DNA of 64,000 nucleotides from Valencia hispanica (taxonomy: Eukaryota; Chordata; Actinopteri; Cyprinodontiformes; Valenciidae): the NCBI GenBank assembly GCA_963556495.2, contig OY747713.1, positions 2,663,821-2,727,820 of the forward strand. Reading direction: 5' to 3'. The notes beneath the pieces were generated by a model. The model saw only the letters and a list, made by a program, of their open reading frames with translations. It was not told the origin of the DNA and did no database searches. Numbering within the stretch: the stretch's first letter is position 1; each line of letters opens with the position of its first letter. Position numbers and translations under genes: made by a program. Positions 10,901 to 20,758 of this stretch are shown here, one piece after another.

Positions 10901-13900
10901 CTCTCCTCTGAACATGTCCAAACCATCTCAGTCTGACTTTATCTCCTAAACATCTAACATGAGCCGTCCCTCTGATGTCCTTATTCCTGATCCTGTCCAT
11001 CCTCGTCACTCCCAAAGAGAATCTCTACGTCTTTATTTCTGCAACCTCCAGTTCTGCTTCCCGTCTTTTCCTCATTGGTTCTGTCTCTAAACCAAACAGC
11101 ATCCCTGCTCTCACTACCGTCTTCTACACCTTTCCTTTCATTCTTGCTCAAACCATTTTATCACACTTTTCTCCACCCATTCCAACCAGCTTCCAGACTC
11201 TTCCTCCTCCAACATCTGCGAGAAGATTTGTGCTGCGAAACCAGAGACGTAACGCAGCACCTCGTCGTTCTGAAGCGTTGTTCCGTCTTTGACTGACGCT
11301 GTCTGAGGATGATATAAAAAGCATAAATATGGCATAAACGAACTTTCCTGCACTTTTTCCCCCCCTTCTACCAAGCATTAGAAAATAAAGTTTAGCAGGC
11401 TTGTTATTATTGACAGGAAGTGAAGCAATAGTATTACTGAAAGGCTTATTTTTATACAAATATTTACATTTTGTGCTTTTAATGAAAGGTTGCTGTGCTC
11501 TTTCTTAGTTTAAGTTTAAAAAACAAATTTTTAGTACTTTGTTATTCTCTCTTAACTTCTATTTTTAAGTCTAATTTATCGAAAAAAGTATCGTTAAAGT
11601 GCCGGTATTGAAAACCCTGTATTGTTAAAGTAGTAGTAGTGTAATACTTCAGGGCTCCCATAATAAAAGAAGACTTGAGTCCCAGAAGGCGTTTAAGTAT
11701 TTAATTCAAACATGTCTGGCCAGAACATGGAGGGGACAGAGTTACTCATTACTCGCCCTCCCAGTTTAAATAGTATTCAGCAATCACTGTTTATCTCTGC
11801 AGCACGTCTCCAATCTTCATGTCCAGCCTCTGGAGAACCGGTTCATGCCAGTCTGATAGTGAAGCATGAACCAGCACATCCCAGATCAGACTGTCCTTAG
11901 TTATCTTGCTGCCTCGAAGTCTGTCTCTCTGGTGATCCAACACATCTCTATCAGGAACAATAAGCTTGCTTCCCCTAACTTTGTCATCTCGCCCTAGATA
12001 CATTCACTAGACAGAGAATATGTACTTAGATCCTAATTACATAGAAATATTCCCACCACAGTAGTATTAAAAAATATCTAACGGTACCCAGCCCTAGTCA
12101 TGAAGTCCTGATCAGCGTCTCGGGGAGCTGAAAAGGCGTGTGTGTGCGTGCGAAGCGGCTCACAAGCCTGACCCGGTTTCACCGGTTCTGACAGGAGGAA
12201 TGGGCCAGAACTCCACCAAACTACTGTGAGAAGCTTGAAGGAAACCGAGAATGTTTGACAGACAATTTGACCACATAAAAAAAAAAAAAAAACTCCTAAC
12301 CCCAACAGATCCGTAAACCGAATCAGAATCAGAAAGGGGTTTATTGCCAGATGTTGGGTAGGTTTACATGCTGCGGTACTTTGTGCAAACCTACGAGAAC
12401 AAACAGACAAACACTTAAATAAAAAATTTTAATATAATATGTTAAACAGATTGATATATACATGAGTGCAGGTAACGATCGGTGCAAATCAGACAGATAT
12501 GGGTCATGTCTTAGGGTGCGTGTTCATGAGTCCAACAGCAGAGGGGAAGAAACTGTTCTTATGGCGAGAGGTTCTGGTCTGAACGGACCCGAGGGATGCA
12601 GGTCAAACGGTGGATTCTGTGTGTAAATGTCTGGTTTTCCTGCTCTGTGGTCCCCTTGTCTAATGGAACGATTCCCCTTCCATGTGTCAGGACAGTGAAG
12701 AGCTGCTCCGGTTGTCCCAGAGCGACGTGGCCCCCGTCTCCTCGCCCCGGCTGCCCTGGGTACAGAGGAAGCCTCCGTCTCCCTGGCTGCTCGTCCACTT
12801 CCACGGCGGAGGCTTCGTGGCCCAGACGTCCCGTTCCCATGAGGTGAGCCACACGCTCTGCTGACGGCCGCTCGCTCGGATCATCGTGACGGTTAGCGGT
12901 TGATCACGTTCTGCGTTTCTCCTTCATTCGTCAGAATTACCTCCGGAACTGGTCGAAGGAGCTGGGCGTCCCGGTCCTCTCCGTGGACTACTCTCTGTCA
13001 CCTGAAGCTCCTTTTCCTCGAGCTCTGGAGGAATGTTTCTACGCCTACTGCTGGGCCCTGAACAACTGTCATCTGCTGGGTCGGTGCACGCTTTGGGTCT
13101 ATTAACCATATCTAGCTCGGCGGAGCTTTCCTCTGATAACTAATATCACAGCACCTTGCAAAACCATGCACACCCCTTAAGCTTCCACGTATTTAGAACA
13201 CAATTATTGATGTACTTTATTGGGATTTATATGACAGAATAACACAAGAATGTGGATAACAGTGATGTTTTAGCATGGTGCGGTGTAGGGATGTGTATTA
13301 GCAAAAATCTGGCGATACGATATGTATCGCGATACAATATATTGTGATATATCGCGATACTATGAGTAAGACGATATATTGTGATTTTTAAAACTCAATT
13401 TAACAGTAGGAAAACTGTCACAGCATTAATCTAAACACTCCAACCTGTTTCATACTTTAACACATCCAGTTTAATTACTAGAACTAGTTGATCCACTGAA
13501 ACAAAGAAGGTGAAAACAGCCACAAACTACCAGTTATACTTTTAATTTTACTACAAAATTACTGTGATCATTAATGGTTCCATTCAAATCCTAAAAATAC
13601 AAAAAATCGATATTTTAATTTTGAAAATCGATACAATATCGGGAAATAAAATAATATTTTGTTGTTCTTCATTTTGAATGACATGGTCATAAAAAAAATC
13701 CTTTCTTATACCATGGTCTGGGTGAATACTTGATTCTGATTGGCTGGATGGTGTAGGTTAAAAAGTGATGATGTACACCTTGAAAAGGCGTCCCGTCAAA
13801 TTGCCTGATGACGGTTCTAAATTATGGCAACGGAGACTATATGTTATTTTCACAGTTGACTCATCGCAAAAGCAAGACAGACAAAACATGAGTGATTTTA

Positions 13901-16900
13901 TAATTTCTTTTAACTTATTTGGTGAGTTTGACAACTGAGAAGAGACACAAGGAGGTGACACCAGAAGAATTGAACAAATTAGCAGATTAAATAGTGCGTT
14001 CGACTTATAAATATAAAAACCCTCACGATTTTAACTCTACAACCCATTAAAGTAATATTAATTGATTAAATACTTCTTTTTTTCCCCGTAAGTGACCACG
14101 GTATTCCCTTCGAGGTGTCCATTAGCAGAAATTAATGATTAATTTCTGTTTAATGGACACCTCAAAGGGTATTATCCCTTACATAATCTATTTTCACCCT
14201 TCAATTTTTAAGATAACATATTCAAAAATATTTATTTTTACTCATTTTAATTAATATTAAGTCCGAACAAGCTGAACAGAGAACATATAAAAAAATGTAA
14301 CGATTTAAATTAAAATATGAACAGTTCTCCTGCTGTGGCCTGAACACAGTCTCACCTGCTTGTCGGTAATCAAACAGTGGGATTGCTGCAGAGGTTTCTG
14401 TCATGAGGTTTAGGATTTTTGCCTTGGACTGATGACGTCTCATGGGGGTTTAGATGTTGTTCTGGAGGCTGAATCTGCTGCCACACTGGAGACTAGAATT
14501 AAGCTCCACTTCAGCCAAAGTTAGGAAATCAGGGAACATTTCTCCAGTTGAAGAGATCAGAAGTCGGAAAAACTCTCTGAACGAGTCGTTTCCTGACCCG
14601 CAAGCTATCGCTTCAGCTGGAGGAAATCCCCCAGCGTGCACCGGTGGTTGGCACGACACCGACGTGCTCACAAGCCTCAGTAACTCTTCATCAGCTCCCG
14701 GTTATAGAGATTATGCTCAGATGCTCTCATGGGAATCTTTAAAAAAAAAAGATGTTGTTACTTGTACTCAGGGTGTAAAGTTGAAATTGTCTCCGCGTTT
14801 GCACCAAGTGGTCAGGGGTGTGAATACTGGTCTGTCAAAACGACCGACGCCCTTCTATATTTTCCGTCACCGTTTTATAAAACAGGTTAAAGACGGAAAA
14901 TATTCAGTGAACTCGACCCCTGGGTTGGTGTGCATTTATATTCAGCCCATTTCAGTCAGAACTCTGTAGAACCTCCTCTGACTGCAGGCTTCTGGGGTTT
15001 CTCCAGCTCGGTCAAGTTTCAGACCGTCTGAGCTCGCACCATGAAACCATCCCATAATAAATCCGCCGGATCGGCCGCTGGAAGGTGAAACCTCCAGGTC
15101 TTCTGCAGCCTCCCAACAGGTTTTCCTCCACGATTGTCCGGGGTTTTAGATACATCCATCTTCTCATCCGCTCTGACCAGCTTCCCTCTCCCGTCCCCAC
15201 AGCATGATGCAGCCACCACCATGTTTAACAGTGGAGATGGTGTGTTAAGTTCGTCGGTCTCCTCTGAGCTGCGCTCCTTCTTCCACACGGTTGCTGTTTT
15301 ATACGTAGCTTGTTGCAAACTGCAACCAGGATTCCTTCTGGCTTTTCCTTGGTTCTCCGTGATGCTGGATGTTCTCCGGTCAGAACCAGAACCTCTCCAG
15401 TTGGACTCAGATAAATTACACTCAGCTGGACTCCGTACGCCGATTGTTTGTATTTTATTTTGTGGGGTCAGAGTTAGGGCTGGGCGATATGGCTTAAAAG
15501 TAAAATCGACGTTTTTTTGTGATGTCAAATCCGATTTTTAATTGATTTCATTTTTCTTCTCCCTTTCTATTCCTGAAAAGAAATTTAAAATGACAGAAAA
15601 TATTTATGAAACGTGCTTTTTATTCTAATCATCCTTTCTGGGAGTTCACCTGAATTCAAAGTCCAAATAAATGCAAACTGTAAAACATGAAGGTAGACCT
15701 TCACATCACTTTGAACTACTGAAACCCTCGGAGTGCTTCGGTTAATTTCTTTTCCGATTTTCTCGATGTATCCAAAAATGAAATCTTCATAAACAGAAAA
15801 TTCGATTAATCGATAAAATCGATTTATCGCCCAGCCCTAGTCAGAATAACGGGGACTAAATACCAACGCATGATGCATTTGAACGATTGCAAACAAATGT
15901 TTACAATATTCTTAAGGCAAAAATAAAGGGATGAGAATAATTTAAAATAAATTTAAAGTCTAAAACTGTGAGCTGGTCACCGCCTTTTGCATCTCTAGTC
16001 TCCACAATCCAATCTGTTCTCCGAGTGTTAAGTATTCATCCGAGCGAAGCTTTTGGGCCTCACAGGCTCAGTTTTACCCCGAACCTTTGTAGCCGGTGTG
16101 AAACAGGAGAAATGGGATATTTGGTGCTACCTGTGCGTCACGACTGCCGTGTTTTCGGATAAACTGAAGGAGTTTCAGGGAATTGTTTGGACCTTCAGCA
16201 AAGAGGGAGGGGAGTTTTTCCAGCGCCGCTTTGCAACAGTGTACTGCAGGTTTTGGTAACAATGCTGAGATTAAAAGGCGGGATGCTCTGGAGCTTTGTT
16301 TATGTAAAGAGGAGGTAAAGGAAATGGGAGCAACAAGCTGGACTACTTAAGAGACAAATTAGAACGTTTTTTTTGTGATTCGACACACTTCTGTGGGCCG
16401 TGTTTGAAGTTTAATGGGTTTCCTCTGGGTCAGCGTTATTTATACAGGCTCAAGTATACATACGCTCCCTCACGAGTATTTGGTTAAATGTCCTGAACCA
16501 CACATGTTCTCTATCCCTCAGCAGGTTCTGGTACCACTGTAAAGAACTACTGGTTCAGTGACACCGACCTGTTTTTAAACCTAGTCTGGGTTTTGGAAAG
16601 AAAGATGTTTGGATGAGTCTGGAGCCGCTCCAGAACCTTGAAATGCTTTTTACGTAGCCCCTCCTTCGTTGCCTAGGCGATGTGTTTGGGATCATTGTCA
16701 TCCTGGAAGATCCAGGCACGTTTCATCTTCAATGCTCTCACTGATGGAAGAAGGTTTTTGTCCAAAATCTCACCATACACGACCCCATTCATCCTTTCCT
16801 TAATACGGATCAGTCGTCCTGTCCCCTTAGCAGGAAAGCAGCCCCACAGCATAATGCTTCCACCACCATGCTTCACTGTGGGTATGGTGTTCTTGGTATG

Positions 16901-19900
16901 TAACTCAGCATTCTTCCCCAGCCAAACACGGCGAGTGGCGTTTATACCAAAGAGTTTTATTTTGGTCTCATCTGACCACATGACATTCTCCCAATCCTCC
17001 TCTGGATCATCCAGATGATCTCTGGTAAACTTTAGACGGACCTGGACATGTGCTGGCTTAAGCAGGGGGACCTTTGGAGCGCAGCAGGACTTTAATCCAT
17101 GATGACGTAGTGTGTTACTATAGTAACCTTTGTTACTGTGGTCCCAGCTCTCTTCAGGTCATTGACCAGTTCCCCCCATGTAGTTCTGGGATGTTTCTAG
17201 ATCATGTGTTCCCCACCAGGTGAGATCCTCCATGGAGCCTCAGGTAGAGGGAGATTGTCAGTGATCTTGTATTTATTCCGTTTTCTAATAATTGCACCAA
17301 CAGTTGATCTCTTCTCACCAAGCTGCTTGCCTATTGTAGATCGGCTCATCCCAGTCTTGTGCAGGTCTACAATCTTGTCCTGGTGTCCTTGGACAGATCT
17401 CTGGTCTTGGTCGTGGTGGAGGTTGGAGTCTTATTGTTTGAAGGTGTGGACAGGTGTCTTTATACAGATAACGAGTTCAAACAGGAGCCATTAATACAGG
17501 TAACGAATGGAGGATAGAAGAGCTTCTTAAAGAAGTAGTAACAGGTCTGCTGCTTGGTTGTATGAGCTAAATACTTTTTTTCTGCACCATTATACAAATA
17601 AATCCTTTAAAAAATCATACAATGTGATTTTGTGGATTTATTTTTCATTCGGTCTCTTATAGTTGAAGTTTACCTATGATGAAAATTACAGACCTCTCAT
17701 CTTTTCAAGTGCACAGTCGGTGGCTGCCAAATGTAACTTACGGTGGCCCAGTGTAATAATGAGTGAGGGTGTATGTATATATTTGAGCCTGTATGTGCTC
17801 TGTGTGCTTAATGTTGCCCTCTGGATCCAAGGTTCCACCGCGGAGCGGGTCTGCCTGGCCGGGGACAGCGCCGGGGGAAACCTCTGCATCACCGTGTCCA
17901 TGAGGGCCCTGACCGCCGGGATACGGGTCCCCGACGGCATCATGGCCGCCTACCCCGCCACGCTGCTCACCACCGACGCCTCGCCCTCCCGCCTGCTCAC
18001 GCTCATCGACCCTCTGCTGCCTCTGGGCGTCCTCGCAAAGTGTGTCAACGCCTACGCAGGTATGTTGGCGCGGCTTCACGACCCGTTTAACACAGCAGGA
18101 CCGTCCGGCTCCTCCGGAGCAGAACGCAGGACACCAGAGGGATTTATGTTTAAACCGGACGATGTGGGAGGAGAAGACAGAGGCGGGCGGTTAACTACCT
18201 GCAAGGCTCTGCATGCCAAGGCTGGCATTAATACCAGCTGTGTGGCGCCACCTAGAGGTTTTACTGGTCTGACTGGTCTATCAGAACCACAGCTACTGGG
18301 CTGAGAGATGAATAGAAGCTGATATAATAAATATACATTTAATATGTCAGGCCTAGAAACACTGGAGAACTATTATATAAACCTTTTTTTATTTTTAGAT
18401 TGCTTTTATTTTTTTAATTATTTTTCCTGACATGTATTATTCTATTCTATTGGAGTATTTTATCAAGTTATTTATTTATTTTTAGTAATTTTTTACTTTT
18501 CATTTTACTGCCTGAAACCTTAACCATAACCTTAAAAAAAAATATAAAGAAGTCTGAACTACATATATGTAAAATATCTTTTTTCATATGGTTCAATACA
18601 TTTATTTGAATATTTTCTTTCTATTTTTCTTCAGAATTATTATTTTAGCTTTTGTTGTCTACTGATATTACTGGCGTTTTAAATTACATTGAGAAAAAAA
18701 GTAGAATTAAAATAGAAAAGAATATAAATATTATATTTTATTATATAAATACATCAGAAATAAATATATATATATATGTATATATTAGGGATGTAAGAAA
18801 ATGTCGATACACCAATATATCGCAATATTTTATTTCCGCATATTGTATCGCTATTATAAAAAAAATATCGATTTGTTTCATTTTAGGATTTAAATGGAAC
18901 CATTATTGATGACATTAATTTCTGGATTAAATATGTATGATTGTGGCTGTTTTCACCTTCTTGGTTCCAGTGGATCAACTAGATCTAGTAATAAAACTGG
19001 ATGTGTTAAAGTATGAAACAGGTTGGAGTGTTTAGAATGATGGGACAGTTTTTCCACAGTTATATTAAGCTTTAAGAATTACAATATATAGTCTTACTAT
19101 CACTATATATATATATATATATATAGATAAACCATCTATTCGATTTATTTCATTGTTGTTTCAAAAACTACATGTAAGTTTGCTTCCTTTGTAAGAAGAT
19201 ATAAAGAAATTTGGGTTGGATGTTAATTGTATTCACAATATGTTTATTATAAATTACATAGAATAGTTTAGTAATTTTTTTTTCAGCTTTAACAGATTTC
19301 CTTGGAAGGAAAATATAAAGGACTCCAAAGCTGGATCGATATAATTTTATTCATTTATTTATTTGGTGCCAAGGTTTGTTTTTTTTTAGACTGATTTTAA
19401 TATTTTCAATATTCTGGATGAATAACCCGTCCCTTTCTCCCCCAGGTTCAGACTTCCAGACGGTCCAGCCTGCAGAGAGGAGAGGCAGCCTCAGCGCTCT
19501 GGGCAGAGACACGGCCCTGCTGCTCAGTGACCTCACCCAGGGAGCCTCCAACTGGATCCAGTCCTTTCTGGACCCGGGCCGGGCACCGAGCGGGTCGCCT
19601 TCTCCGTCACATGGAGGGAGCGATCACCGCCGGGCGTCGGCCCCCGCCGCCACGTCGCGCTCCGCGGATATCCTTCACTATCCAGACGGCTTCGAGCCGC
19701 TGCGCTCCGAGTGTCACGCTTACGTCCTCCCAACTTCCTGCCCCGTCATCAGGAACCCATTTGTTTCTCCTCTGCTGGCGCCGACCAACCTGCTGAAGGG
19801 CCTGCCGCCTGTTCACTTAGTGGTAAGAGGAGGAGGAAGAGTTGATTTTCTCTCCTGCAGGCTGGATCTAAAGATTTATGCACCGTCATAGAGATTCAGG

Positions 19901-20723
19901 TGAAACAGTGAAAGGTTGCTCCCCGACCGGTTCTGCTTGGGAACCAGAACTCTGAGCAGGTTCCCAAAAAGCCGTTCTGATCCACAAAGGAAATCTGTGC
20001 AATAAAAATAGATCCAGGCAGTTTTTAATCTTTTTTGCGCAGGATTTAACATACTGGTGTATTGTAGGCTGTAGCGCCACCTGCTGACCCTTGGATGTGT
20101 GTCTACTGGGAAATATTGTCCATGTTGTTGTTGGATGATCTTTATGGTTGGATGTAAATGGAGCTACTGGACAAACTGGTTGTTTTGGTGCATAAGTACA
20201 CACACCCTAACACCCAGTTAAATCATCTTCTGCTTGAGATTTAGAGTTCACGCCTATCATCAGTCGGAGATGATTAGACTAACCTGAAATGAAGTTCAGC
20301 TTCCTAGTTTAGTCTTCCTGACATTTACTTCTTTACATTCTAAAGCCACAGAAAGGAAACTCAGGGTCAAATGGATCGAGCTGTTTACATGTAGCGGACA
20401 GTATGAGCAAAAGGGAGGGGTTAAAAAACAATGGATGGATGGTTGGATAGATGGATGGTAATTTGGGTGGATAGACGGATGGATGGATGGATGGTTGGAT
20501 TGATGGATGGAGTGTTGGATTGATGGGTGGATGGATGGTTGGATGGATGGTTGGATTGATGGGTGGATGGATTGCTGGATGGATGGTTGGATGGATGGAT
20601 GGATGGTTGGATTGATGGGTGGATGGATGGTTTGATGGATGGTTGGATTGATGGATGGTTTGATGGATGGTTGGATTGATGGGTGGATGGATGGCTGGAT
20701 GGATGGTTGGATGGGTGGATGGT

Positions 20724-20758
<35 letters not shown>

